From the NCBI RefSeq assembly GCF_051020955.1, contig NW_027476223.1, positions 372,001-436,000 on the forward strand: 64,000 bases of DNA, read 5' to 3'. Source of the DNA: Megalopta genalis. Its lineage: Eukaryota > Arthropoda > Insecta > Hymenoptera > Halictidae. Below the pieces are notes generated by a model, which made no database searches, was not told the DNA's origin, and saw only the letters and a list, made by a program, of their open reading frames with translations. Positions within the stretch are counted from its first letter, which is position 1. Each line of letters begins with the position of its first letter. Shown here piece by piece: positions 14,045 to 27,164 of this stretch. The position numbers were made by a program, and so were the translations under genes.

Positions 14045-17000
14045 CTAAATCATGTGTTTCGCATGGATTTGAAGCTAACTCGTTTGTTTCGCATGCTGTT
14101 GAAGCTGAATCATGTATATCACAAGTATTTGTAGCTATATCATATGTTTCGCATGGATTCGAAGATAACCTTTCTAATTCGCATTGATTTGAAGCTAAAT
14201 CATGTGTTTCGCATGGATTTGAAGCTAACTCGTTTGTTTCGCATGCAGTTGAAGCTGAATCATGAATATCACAAGTATTTGAAGCTAAACTATTCGTTTC
14301 GCATGGATTCGAAGATAACCCTTCTTCTTCGCATTGATTTGAAGCTAAATCATGTGTTTCGCATGGATTTGAATCTAACTCGTTTGTTTCGCATGCTGTT
14401 GAAGCTAAATCATGTATATCACAATTATTTGAAGCTAAACCATTTGTATCGCATGGAATCGAAGATAAGCCACCTACTCCGCATAGATTTGAAGCTAAAT
14501 CATGTGTTTCGCATGGGTTTGAATCTAACTCGTTTATTTCGCATGCTGTTGAAGCTAAATCATGTATATCACAAGTATATGAAGCTAATCCATTTGTTTC
14601 GCATGGTTTCGAAGATAAGCCTTCTACTTCGCATTGATTTGTAGATAAATCATGTGTTTCGCATGGATTTGAAGCTAACTCGTTTGTTTCGCATGCTGTT
14701 GGAACTAAATCATGTATATCACAAGTATTTGAAGCTATATCATTTGTTTCGCATTTATTCGAAGATAAGCCTTCTACTTCGCATTGATTTTAATCTAAAT
14801 CATATGTTTCGCATGGATTTGAAGCTAACTCGTTTGTTTCGCATGCTGTTGAAACTAAATCATTTATATCACAAGTATTTGAAGCTAAACCATTTGCTTC
14901 GCATGGATTTGAAGATAAGCCTTGCACTTCGCATTGATTTGGAGCGAACTCATGTGTTTCGCATGGATTTGAAGTTAACTCGTTTGTTTCGCATGCAGTT
15001 GAAGCTAAATCATGTATATCACAAATATTTGCAGCTAAACCATTTGTTTCGCATGGATTCGAAGATAACCCTTCTACTTCGCATTGATTTGAAGCTAAAT
15101 CATGTGTTTCGCATGGATTTGAAGCTAACTCGTTTGTTTCGCATGCTGTTGAAACTAAATCATGTATATCACAAGTATTTGAAGCTATATCATAGGTTTC
15201 GCATGGATTCGAAGATTAGCCTTCTACTTCGCATTGATTAGATGCTAAATCATGTGTTTAGCATGGGTTTGAAACTAACTCGTTTGTTGCGCATGATGTT
15301 GAAGCTAAATCATGTATATCAGAATTATTTGAAGCTAAACCATTTGTATCGCATGGAATCGAAGATAAGCCACCTACTCCGCATTGATTTGAAGCTAAAT
15401 CATGTGTTTCGCATGGTTTTGAAGCTAACTCGTTTATTTCGCATGCTGTTGAAGCTAAATCAAGTGTATCACAAGTATTTGAAGCTAAACAATTTGCTTC
15501 GCATGGATTCGAAGATCAGCCTTCTACTTCGCATTGATTAGATGCTAAATCATGTGTTTCGCATGGGTTTGAAGCTAACTCGTTTGTTTCACCTGCATTT
15601 GAAGCTATATCACTTATATTCTCAAGTATGTGAAGCTAAATCATTCGTTTCGCATGTATTTGAAGCTAAGCCGTCAACTTCGCGTTGACTTGATGATAAA
15701 TCATGTTATTCGCTTGGACTTGAAGCTAGCTCGTTTGTTTCGCATGCTGTTGAAGCTGAATCATGTATATCACAAGTATTTGTAGCTATATCATATGTTT
15801 CGCATGGATTCGAAGATAACCCTTCTAATTCGCATTGATTTGAAGCTAAATCATGAGTTTCGCATGGATTTGAAGCTAACTCGTTTGTTTCGCATGCAGT
15901 TGAAGCTGAATCATGAATATCACAAGTATTTGAAGCTAAACTATTCGTTTCGCATGGATTCGAAGATAACCCTTCTTCTTCGTATTGATTTGAAGCTAAA
16001 TCATGTGTTTCGCATGGATTTGAATCTAACTCGTTTGTTTCGCATGCTGTTGAAGCTAAATCATGTATATCACAATTATTTGAAGCTAAACCATTTGTAT
16101 CGCATGGAATCGAAGATAAGCCACCTACTCCGCATTGATTTGAAGCTAAATCATGTGTTTCGCATGATTTTGAAGCTAACTCGTTTATTTCGCATGCTGT
16201 TGAAGCTAAATCAAGTGTATCACAAGTATTTGAAGCTAAACAATTTGCTTCGCATGGATTCGAAGATCAGCCTTCTACTTCGCATTGATTAGATGCTAAA
16301 TCATGTGTTTCACATGGATTTGATGCTAACTCGTTTGCATCGCATGCTGTTGAAGCTAAATCAAGTGTATCACAAGTATTTGAAGCTAAACAATTTGCTT
16401 CGCATTTATTCGAAGCTAAGCCTTCTACTTCGCATTGATTTGAGGCTAAATCATGTGTTTCGCTTGGATTTGAAGCTGATTCGTTTTTTCGCTATTAGTT
16501 GAAGCTAAATCATGTATATCACAAGTATTTGAAGCTAAACCATTTTATTCCCATGGATTTGAAGCTAAGCTTTCTACTTAGCATTGATTTGAAGATAAAT
16601 CATGTGTTTCGTTTGGATTTGAAGATAACTCATTTGCTTCGCATGCTGTTGAAGCTAAATCATGTATATCACAAGTATTTGAAGTTAAACCATTTGTTTC
16701 GCATGGATTCGAAGATAATCCATCTATTTCGCATTGATTTGAAGCTAAATCATGTGTTTTGCATGGATTTGAATCTAACTCGTTTGTTTCGCATGCTGTT
16801 GAAGCTGAATCAAGTGTATCACAAGTATTTGAAGCTAAACAATTTGCTTCGCATGGATTCGAAGATAAGCCTCCTACTTCGTATTGATTTGATGCTAAGT
16901 CATTTGTTTCGCATGGATTTGAAGCTAACTCGTTTGTTTCGCATGCAGTTGAAGCTAAATCAAGTGTATCACAAGTATTTGAAGCTAAACCATTTTATTC

Positions 17001-18394
17001 CCATGGATTTGAAGCTAAGCTTTCTACTTAGCATTGATTTGAAGATAAATCATGTGTTTCGTTTGGATTTGAATATAACTCATTTGCTTCGCATGCTGTT
17101 GAAGCTAAATCATGTATATCACAAGTATTTGAAGTTAAACCATTTATTTCGCATGGATTCGAAGCTATCTCGTTTGTTTCGCATGCTGTTGAAACTAAAT
17201 CATTTATATCACAAGTATTTGAAGCTAAACCATTTGCTTCGCATGGATTCGAAGGTCAGCCTTCTACTTCGCATTGATTTGATGCTAAGTCATTTGTTTC
17301 GCATGGATTTGAATCTAACTCGTTTGCTTCGCATGTTGTTGGAACTAAATCATGTATATCACAAGTATTTGAAGCTAAACCATTTGATTCCCATGGATTT
17401 GAAGCTAAGCTTTCTACATAGCATTAATTTGAAGATAAATCATGTGTTTCGCGTGGATTCGAAGATCAACCTTCTACTTCGCATTGATTAGATGCTAAAT
17501 AATGTGTTTCGCATGGATTTGAAGCTAACTCGTTTGTTTCGCATGCTGTTGAAGCTAAATCATGTATATCACAAGTATTTGAAGCTATATCATATGTTTC
17601 GCATGGATTCGAAGATAACCCTTCTAATTCGCATTGATTTGAAGCTAAATCATGTGTTTCGCATGGATTCGAAGCTAACTCGTTTGTTTCGCATGCTGTT
17701 GAAACTAAATCATGTATATCACAAGTATTTGAAGCTATATCATTTGTTTCGCATTTATTCGAAGATAAGCCTTCTACTTCGCATTGATTTTAATCTAAAT
17801 CATGTGTTTCGCATGGATTTGAAGCTAACTCGTTTGTTTCGCATGCAGTTGAAGCTGAATCATGTATATCACAAGTAATTGAAGCTAAACTATTCGTTTC
17901 GCATGGATTCGGAGATAACCCTTCTTCTTCGCATTGATTTGAAGCTAGATCATGTGTTTCACATGGATTTGAATCTAACTCGTTTATTTCGCATGCTGTT
18001 GAAGCTAAATCATGTATATCACAAGTATATGAATCTAATCCATTTGTTTCGCATGGATTCGTAGATAAGCCTCCTACTTCGCATTGATTTGAAGCTAAAT
18101 CATGTGTTCGCATGGATTTGAAGCTAACTCGTTTGCTTCGCATGCTGTTGAAGCTAAATCAAGTGTATCACTAATATTTGAAGCTAAACCATTTGTTTCG
18201 CGTGGATTCGAAGATCAACCTTCTAATTCGCATTGATTTGAAGCTAAATCATGTGTTTCGCATGGATTTGAAGCTAACTTGTTTTTTTTCGCATGCAGTT
18301 GAAGCTGAATCGTGTATATCACAAGTATTTGAAGCTAAACCATTTTATTCCCATGGATTTGAAGCTAAGCTTTCTACTTAGCATTGATTTGAAG
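14045..18394. repeat. 4,350-bp superunit, copy 1
   Basis: This is the first of two almost identical blocks of 145 monomers (29 x 150 bp). It can be followed from about 14,045, left of which similarity to copy 2 falls off. It contains the cacttatatt cassette at 15,611, a poly-T/cgctattag variant near 16,490, D variants with attcccatggattt, an aagctttctac variant, a one-base deletion near 18,103 (tgtgttcgcatgg) and an eight-T run at 18,282. Nothing in it resembles a non-repeat gene. Confidence 0.92.
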
Positions 18395-21300
18395 ATAAAT
18401 CATGTGTTTCGCATGGATTTGAAGCTAACTCGTTTGTTTCGCATGCTGTTGAAGCTGAATCATGTATATCACAAGTATTTGTAGCTATATCATATGTTTC
18501 GCATGGATTCGAAGATAACCTTTCTAATTCGCATTGATTTGAAGCTAAATCATGTGTTTCGCATGGATTTGAAGCTAACTCGTTTGTTTCGCATGCAGTT
18601 GAAGCTGAATCATGAATATCACAAGTATTTGAAGCTAAACTATTCGTTTCGCATGGATTCGAAGATAACCCTTCTTCTTCGCATTGATTTGAAGCTAAAT
18701 CATGTGTTTCGCATGGATTTGAATCTAACTCGTTTGTTTCGCATGCTGTTGAAGCTAAATCATGTATATCACAATTATTTGAAGCTAAACCATTTGTATC
18801 GCATGGAATCGAAGATAAGCCACCTACTCCGCATAGATTTGAAGCTAAATCATGTGTTTCGCATGGGTTTGAATCTAACTCGTTTATTTCGCATGCTGTT
18901 GAAGCTAAATCATGTATATCACAAGTATATGAAGCTAATCCATTTGTTTCGCATGGTTTCGAAGATAAGCCTTCTACTTCGCATTGATTTGTAGATAAAT
19001 CATGTGTTTCGCATGGATTTGAAGCTAACTCGTTTGTTTCGCATGCTGTTGGAACTAAATCATGTATATCACAAGTATTTGAAGCTATATCATTTGTTTC
19101 GCATTTATTCGAAGATAAGCCTTCTACTTCGCATTGATTTTAATCTAAATCATATGTTTCGCATGGATTTGAAGCTAACTCGTTTGTTTCGCATGCTGTT
19201 GAAACTAAATCATTTATATCACAAGTATTTGAAGCTAAACCATTTGCTTCGCATGGATTTGAAGATAAGCCTTGCACTTCGCATTGATTTGGAGCGAACT
19301 CATGTGTTTCGCATGGATTTGAAGTTAACTCGTTTGTTTCGCATGCAGTTGAAGCTAAATCATGTATATCACAAATATTTGCAGCTAAACCATTTGTTTC
19401 GCATGGATTCGAAGATAACCCTTCTACTTCGCATTGATTTGAAGCTAAATCATGTGTTTCGCATGGATTTGAAGCTAACTCGTTTGTTTCGCATGCTGTT
19501 GAAACTAAATCATGTATATCACAAGTATTTGAAGCTATATCATAGGTTTCGCATGGATTCGAAGATTAGCCTTCTACTTCGCATTGATTAGATGCTAAAT
19601 CATGTGTTTAGCATGGGTTTGAAACTAACTCGTTTGTTGCGCATGATGTTGAAGCTAAATCATGTATATCAGAATTATTTGAAGCTAAACCATTTGTATC
19701 GCATGGAATCGAAGATAAGCCACCTACTCCGCATTGATTTGAAGCTAAATCATGTGTTTCGCATGGTTTTGAAGCTAACTCGTTTATTTCGCATGCTGTT
19801 GAAGCTAAATCAAGTGTATCACAAGTATTTGAAGCTAAACAATTTGCTTCGCATGGATTCGAAGGTCAGCCTTCTACTTCGCATTGATTAGATGCTAAAT
19901 CATGTGTTTCGCATGGGTTTGAAGCTAACTCGTTTGTTTCACCTGCATTTGAAGCTATATCACTTATATTCTCAAGTATGTGAAGCTAAATCATTCGTTT
20001 CGCATGTATTTGAAGCTAAGCCGTCAACTTCGCGTTGACTTGATGATAAATCATGTTATTCGCTTGGACTTGAAGCTAGCTCGTTTGTTTCGCATGCTGT
20101 TGAAGCTGAATCATGTATATCACAAGTATTTGTAGCTATATCATATGTTTCGCATGGATTCGAAGATAACCCTTCTAATTCGCATTGATTTGAAGCTAAA
20201 TCATGAGTTTCGCATGGATTTGAAGCTAACTCGTTTGTTTCGCATGCAGTTGAAGCTGAATCATGAATATCACAAGTATTTGAAGCTAAACTATTCGTTT
20301 CGCATGGATTCGAAGATAACCCTTCTTCTTCGTATTGATTTGAAGCTAAATCATGTGTTTCGCATGGATTTGAATCTAACTCGTTTGTTTCGCATGCTGT
20401 TGAAGCTAAATCATGTATATCACAATTATTTGAAGCTAAACCATTTGTATCGCATGGAATCGAAGATAAGCCACCTACTCCGCATTGATTTGAAGCTAAA
20501 TCATGTGTTTCGCATGATTTTGAAGCTAACTCGTTTATTTCGCATGCTGTTGAAGCTAAATCAAGTGTATCACAAGTATTTGAAGCTAAACAATTTGCTT
20601 CGCATGGATTCGAAGATCAGCCTTCTACTTCGCATTGATTAGATGCTAAATCATGTGTTTCACATGGATTTGATGCTAACTCGTTTGCATCGCATGCTGT
20701 TGAAGCTAAATCAAGTGTATCACAAGTATTTGAAGCTAAACAATTTGCTTCGCATTTATTCGAAGCTAAGCCTTCTACTTCGCATTGATTTGAGGCTAAA
20801 TCATGTGTTTCGCTTGGATTTGAAGCTGATTCGTTTTTTCGCTATTAGTTGAAGCTAAATCATGTATATCACAAGTATTTGAAGCTAAACCATTTTATTC
20901 CCATGGATTTGAAGCTAAGCTTTCTACTTAGCATTGATTTGAAGATAAATCATGTGTTTCGTTTGGATTTGAAGATAACTCATTTGCTTCGCATGCTGTT
21001 GAAGCTAAATCATGTATATCACAAGTATTTGAAGTTAAACCATTTGTTTCGCATGGATTCGAAGATAATCCATCTATTTCGCATTGATTTGAAGCTAAAT
21101 CATGTGTTTTGCATGGATTTGAATCTAACTCGTTTGTTTCGCATGCTGTTGAAGCTGAATCAAGTGTATCACAAGTATTTGAAGCTAAACAATTTGCTTC
21201 GCATGGATTCGAAGATAAGCCTCCTACTTCGTATTGATTTGATGCTAAGTCATTTGTTTCGCATGGATTTGAAGCTAACTCGTTTGTTTCGCATGCAGTT

Positions 21301-22744
21301 GAAGCTAAATCAAGTGTATCACAAGTATTTGAAGCTAAACCATTTTATTCCCATGGATTTGAAGCTAAGCTTTCTACTTAGCATTGATTTGAAGATAAAT
21401 CATGTGTTTCGTTTGGATTTGAATATAACTCATTTGCTTCGCATGCTGTTGAAGCTAAATCATGTATATCACAAGTATTTGAAGTTAAACCATTTATTTC
21501 GCATGGATTCGAAGCTATCTCGTTTGTTTCGCATGCTGTTGAAACTAAATCATTTATATCACAAGTATTTGAAGCTAAACCATTTGCTTCGCATGGATTC
21601 GAAGGTCAGCCTTCTACTTCGCATTGATTTGATGCTAAGTCATTTGTTTCGCATGGATTTGAATCTAACTCGTTTGCTTCGCATGTTGTTGGAACTAAAT
21701 CATGTATATCACAAGTATTTGAAGCTAAACCATTTGATTCCCATGGATTTGAAGCTAAGCTTTCTACATAGCATTAATTTGAAGATAAATCATGTGTTTC
21801 GCGTGGATTCGAAGATCAACCTTCTACTTCGCATTGATTAGATGCTAAATAATGTGTTTCGCATGGATTTGAAGCTAACTCGTTTGTTTCGCATGCTGTT
21901 GAAGCTAAATCATGTATATCACAAGTATTTGAAGCTATATCATATGTTTCGCATGGATTCGAAGATAACCCTTCTAATTCGCATTGATTTGAAGCTAAAT
22001 CATGTGTTTCGCATGGATTCGAAGCTAACTCGTTTGTTTCGCATGCTGTTGAAACTAAATCATGTATATCACAAGTATTTGAAGCTATATCATTTGTTTC
22101 GCATTTATTCGAAGATAAGCCTTCTACTTCGCATTGATTTTAATCTAAATCATGTGTTTCGCATGGATTTGAAGCTAACTCGTTTGTTTCGCATGCAGTT
22201 GAAGCTGAATCATGTATATCACAAGTAATTGAAGCTAAACTATTCGTTTCGCATGGATTCGGAGATAACCCTTCTTCTTCGCATTGATTTGAAGCTAGAT
22301 CATGTGTTTCACATGGATTTGAATCTAACTCGTTTATTTCGCATGCTGTTGAAGCTAAATCATGTATATCACAAGTATATGAATCTAATCCATTTGTTTC
22401 GCATGGATTCGTAGATAAGCCTCCTACTTCGCATTGATTTGAAGCTAAATCATGTGTTCGCATGGATTTGAAGCTAACTCGTTTGCTTCGCATGCTGTTG
22501 AAGCTAAATCAAGTGTATCACTAATATTTGAAGCTAAACCATTTGTTTCGCGTGGATTCGAAGATCAACCTTCTAATTCGCATTGATTTGAAGCTAAATC
22601 ATGTGTTTCGCATGGATTTGAAGCTAACTTGTTTTTTTTCGCATGCAGTTGAAGCTGAATCGTGTATATCACAAGTATTTGAAGCTAAACCATTTTATTC
22701 CCATGGATTTGAAGCTAAGCTTTCTACTTAGCATTGATTTGAAG
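18395..22744. repeat. 4,350-bp superunit, copy 2
   Basis: It repeats the preceding block at an exact offset of 4,350, including the same rare variants and the same indels (one-base deletion near 22,453 and T run at 22,632). The one substitution I noticed is A at 15,515 versus G at 19,865. That identity is far higher than between neighbouring 150-bp units inside the block, so the block was copied as a whole, and recently. A collapse or expansion error in assembly is the alternative. Confidence 0.92.
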
Positions 22745-25700
22745 ATAAATCATGTGTTTCGCATGGATTTGAAGCTAACTCGTTTGTTTCGCATGCTGTT
22801 GAAGCTGAATCATGTATATCACAAGTATTTGTAGCTATATCATATGTTTCGCATGGATTCGAAGATAACCTTTCTAATTCGCATTGATTTGAAGCTAAAT
22901 CATGTGTTTTGCATGGATTTGAAGCTAACTCGTTTGTTTCGCATGCAGTTGAAGCTGAATCATGAATATCACAAGTATTTGAAGCTAAACTATTCGTTTC
23001 GCATGGATTCGAAGATAACCCTTCTTCTTCGCATTGATTTGAAGCTAAATCATGTGTTTCGCATGGATTTGAATCTAACTCGTTTGTTTCGCATGCTGTT
23101 GAAGCTAAATCATGTATATCACAATTATTTGAAGCTAAACCATTTGTATCGCATGGAATCGAAGATAAGCCACCTACTCCGCATAGATTTGAAGCTAAAT
23201 CATGTGTTTCGCATGGGTTTGAATCTAACTCGTTTATTTCGCATGCTGTTGAAGCTAAATCATGTATATCACAAGTATATGAAGCTAATCCATTTGTTTC
23301 GCATGGTTTCGAAGATAAGCCTTCTACTTCGCATTGATTTGTAGATAAATCATGTGTTTCGCATGGATTTGAAGCTAACTCGTTTGTTTCGCATGCTGTT
23401 GGAACTAAATCATGTATATCACAAGTATTTGAAGCTATATCATTTGTTTCGCATTTATTCGAAGATAAGCCTTCTACTTCGCATTGATTTTAATCTAAAT
23501 CATATGTTTCGCATGGATTTGAAGCTAACTCGTTTGTTTCGCATGCTGTTGAAACTAAATCATTTATATCACAAGTATTTGAAGCTAAACCATTTGCTTC
23601 GCATGGATTCGAAGATAAGCCTTGCACTTCGCATTGATTTGGAGCTAACTCATGTGTTTCGCATGGATTCGAAGATAACCCTTCTACTTCGCATTGATTT
23701 GAAGCTAAATCATGTGTTTCGCATGGATTTGAAGCTAACTCGTTTGTTTCGCATGCTGTTGAAACTAAATCATGTATATCACAAGTATTTGAAGCTATAT
23801 CATTGGTTTCGCATGGATTCGAAGATTAGCCTTCTACTTCGCATTGATTAGATGCTAAATCATGTGTTTAGCATGGGTTTGAAACTAACTCGTTTGTTTC
23901 GCATGATGTTGAAGCTAAATCATGTATATCAGAATTATTTGAAGCTAAACCATTTGTATCGCATGGAATCGAAGATAAGCCACCTACTCCGCATTGATTT
24001 GAAGCTAAATCATGTGTTTCGCATGGTTTTGAAGCTAACTCGTTTATTTCGCATGCTGTTGAAGCTAAATCAAGTGTATCACAAGTATTTGAAGCTAAAC
24101 AATTTGCTTCGCATGGATTCGAAGATCAGCCTTCGACTTCGCATTGATTAGATGCTAAATCATGTGTTTCGCATGGGTTTGAAGCTAACTCGTTTGTTTC
24201 ACCTGCATTTGAAGCTATATCACTTATATTCTCAAGTATGTGAAGCTAAATCATTCGTTTCTCATGTATTTGAAGCTAAGCCGTCAACTTCGCGTTGACT
24301 TGATGATAAATCATGTTATTCGCTTGGACTTGAAGCTAGCTCGTTTGTTTCGCATGCTGTTGAAGCTGAATCATGTATATCACAAGTATTTGTAGCTATA
24401 TCATATGTTTCGCATGGATTCGAAGATAACCCTTCTAATTCGCATTGATTTGAAGCTAAATCATGAGTTTCGCATGGATTTGAAGCTAACTCGTTTGTTT
24501 CGCATGCAGTTGAAGCTGAATCATGAATATCACAAGTATTTGAAGCTAAACTATTCGTTTCGCATGGATTCGAAGATAACCCTTCTTCTTCGTATTGATT
24601 TGAAGCTAAATCATGTGTTTCGCATGAATTTGAATCTAACTCGTTTGTTTCGCATGCTGTTGAAGCTAAATCATGTATATCACAATTATTTGAAGCTAAA
24701 CCATTTGTATCGCATGGAATCGAAGATAAGCCACCTACTCCGCATTGATTTGAAGCTAAATCATGTGTTTCGCATGATTTTGAAGCTAACTCGTTTATTT
24801 CGCATGCTGTTGAAGCTAAATCAAGTGTATCACAAGTATTTGAAGCTAAACAATTTGCTTCGCATGGATTCGAAGATCAGCCTTCTACTTCGCATTGATT
24901 AGATGCTAAATCATGTGTTTCACATGGATTTGATGCTAACTCGTTTGCATCGCATGCTGTTGAAGCTAAATCAAGTGTATCACAAGTATTTGAAGCTAAA
25001 CAATTTGCTTCGCATTTATTCGAAGCTAAGCCTTCTACTTCGCATTGATTTGAGGCTAAATCATGTGTTTCGCTTGGATTTGAAGCTGATTCGTTTTTTC
25101 GCTATTAGTTGAAGCTAAATCATGTATATCACAAGTATTTGAAGCTAAACCATTTTATTCCCATGGATTTGAAGCTAAGCTTTCTACTTAGCATTGATTT
25201 GAAGATAAATCATGTGTTTCGTTTGGATTTGAAGATAACTCATTTGCTTCGCATGCTGTTGAAGCTAAATCATGTATATCACAAGTATTTGAAGTTAAAC
25301 CATTTGTTTCGCATGGATTCGAAGATAATCCATCTATTTCGCATTGATTTGAAGCTAAATCATGTGTTTTGCATGGATTTGAATCTAACTCGTTTGTTTC
25401 GCATGCTGTTGAAGCTGAATCAAGTGTATCACAAGTATTTGAAGCTAAACAATTTGCTTCGCATGGATTCGAAGATAAGCCTCCTACTTCGTATTGATTT
25501 GATGCTAAGTCATTTGTTTCGCATGGATTTGAAGCTAACTCGTTTGTTTCGCATGCAGTTGAAGCTAAATCAAGTGTATCACAAGTATTTGAAGCTAAAC
25601 CATTTTATTCCCATGGATTTGAAGCTAAGCTTTCTACTTAGCATTGATTTGAAGATAAATCATGTGTTTCGTTTGGATTTGAAGATAACTCATTTGCTTC

Positions 25701-26364
25701 GCATGCTGTTGAAGCTAAATCATGTATATCACAAGTATTTGAAGTTAAACCATTTATTTCGCATGGATTCGAAGCTATCTCGTTTGTTTCGCATGCTGTT
25801 GAAACTAAATCATTTATATCACAAGTATTTGAAGCTAAACCATTTGCTTCGCATGGATTCGAAGGTCAGCCTTCTACTTCGCATTGATTTGATGCTAAGT
25901 CATTTGTTTCGCATGGATTTGAATCTAACTCGTTTGCTTCGCATGTTGTTGGAACTAAATCATGTATATCACAAGTATTTGAAGCTAAACCATTTGATTC
26001 CCATGGATTTGAAGCTAAGCTTTCTACATAGCATTAATTTGAAGATAAATCATGTGTTTCGCGTGGATTCGAAGATCAACCTTCTACTTCGCATTGATTA
26101 GATGCTAAATAATGTGTTTCGCATGGATTTGAAGCTAACTCGTTTGTTTCGCATGCTGTTGAAGCTAAATCATGTATATCACAAGTATTTGAAGCTATAT
26201 CATATGTTTCGCATGGATTCGAAGATAACCCTTCTAATTCGCATTGATTTGAAGCTAAATCATGTGTTTCGCATGGATTCGAAGCTAACTCGTTTGTTTC
26301 GCATGCTGTTGAAACTAAATCATGTATATCACAAGTATTTGAAGCTATATCATTTGTTTCGCAT
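22745..26364. repeat. 4,350-bp superunit, copy 3, rearranged and incomplete
   Basis: The match to copy 2 starts at offset 4,350. Near 23,655 it drops to 4,260, a 90-bp (three-monomer) deletion that creates an A/E junction (tcatgtgtttcgcatgg followed by attcgaagataac). The match continues to about 26,364, where a D monomer differs (gcatggattc here, gcatttattc in copy 2). Beyond that an extra 450 bp appears before similarity resumes at an offset of 4,710. A substitution near 22,909 (gttttgcatgg) is private to this copy. Confidence 0.85.
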
Positions 26365-27164
26365 GGATTCGAAGATTAGCCTTCTGCTTCGCATTGATTA
26401 GATGCTAAATCATGTGTTTCGCATGGGTTTGAAGCTAACTCGTTTATTTCGCATGCTGTTGAAGCTAAATCATGTATATCACAAGTATATGAAGCTAATC
26501 CATTTGTTTCGCATGGTTTCGAAGATAAGCCTTCTACTTCGCATTGATTTGAAGATAAATCATGTGTTTCGTATGGATTTGAATCTAACTCGTTTGTTTT
26601 GCATGCTGTTGGAACTAAATCATGTATATCACAAGTATTTGAAGCTATATCATTTGTTTCGCATTTATTCGAAGATAAGCCTTCTACTTCGCATTGATTA
26701 TAATCTAAATCATGTGTTTCGCATGGATTTGAAGTTAACTCGTTTGCTTCGCATGCTGTTGAAGCTAAATCATGTATATCACAAGTATTTGAAGCTGTAT
26801 CATATGTTTCGCATGGATTCGAAGATAACCCTTCTAATTCGCATTGATTTGAAGCTAAATCATGTGTTTCGCATGGATTTGAAGCTAACTCGTTTGTTTC
26901 GCATGCAGTTGAAGCTGAATCATGTATATCACAAGTAACTGAAGCTAAACTATTCGTTTCGCATGGATTCGGAGATAACCCTTCTTCTTCGCATTGATTT
27001 GAAGCTAGATCATGTGTTTCACATGGATTTGAATCTAACTCGTTTATTTCGCATGCTGTTGAAGCTAAATCATGTATATCACAAGTATATGAATCTAATC
27101 CATTTGTTTCGCATGGATTCGTAGATAAGCCTCCTACTTCGCATTGATTTGAAGCTAAATCATG
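23655..27164. repeat. 3,510-bp superunit, copy 1
   Basis: This block starts at the A/E deletion junction in the third 4,350-bp copy and runs to the point where the same junction reappears, near 27,165. It is 117 monomers long. It contains the cacttatatt cassette at 24,221 and a 450-bp insert (about 26,365-26,815) that is absent from the 4,350-bp copies. The latter part includes gattataatc and acaagtaactgaag variants that identify this family. Confidence 0.88.
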
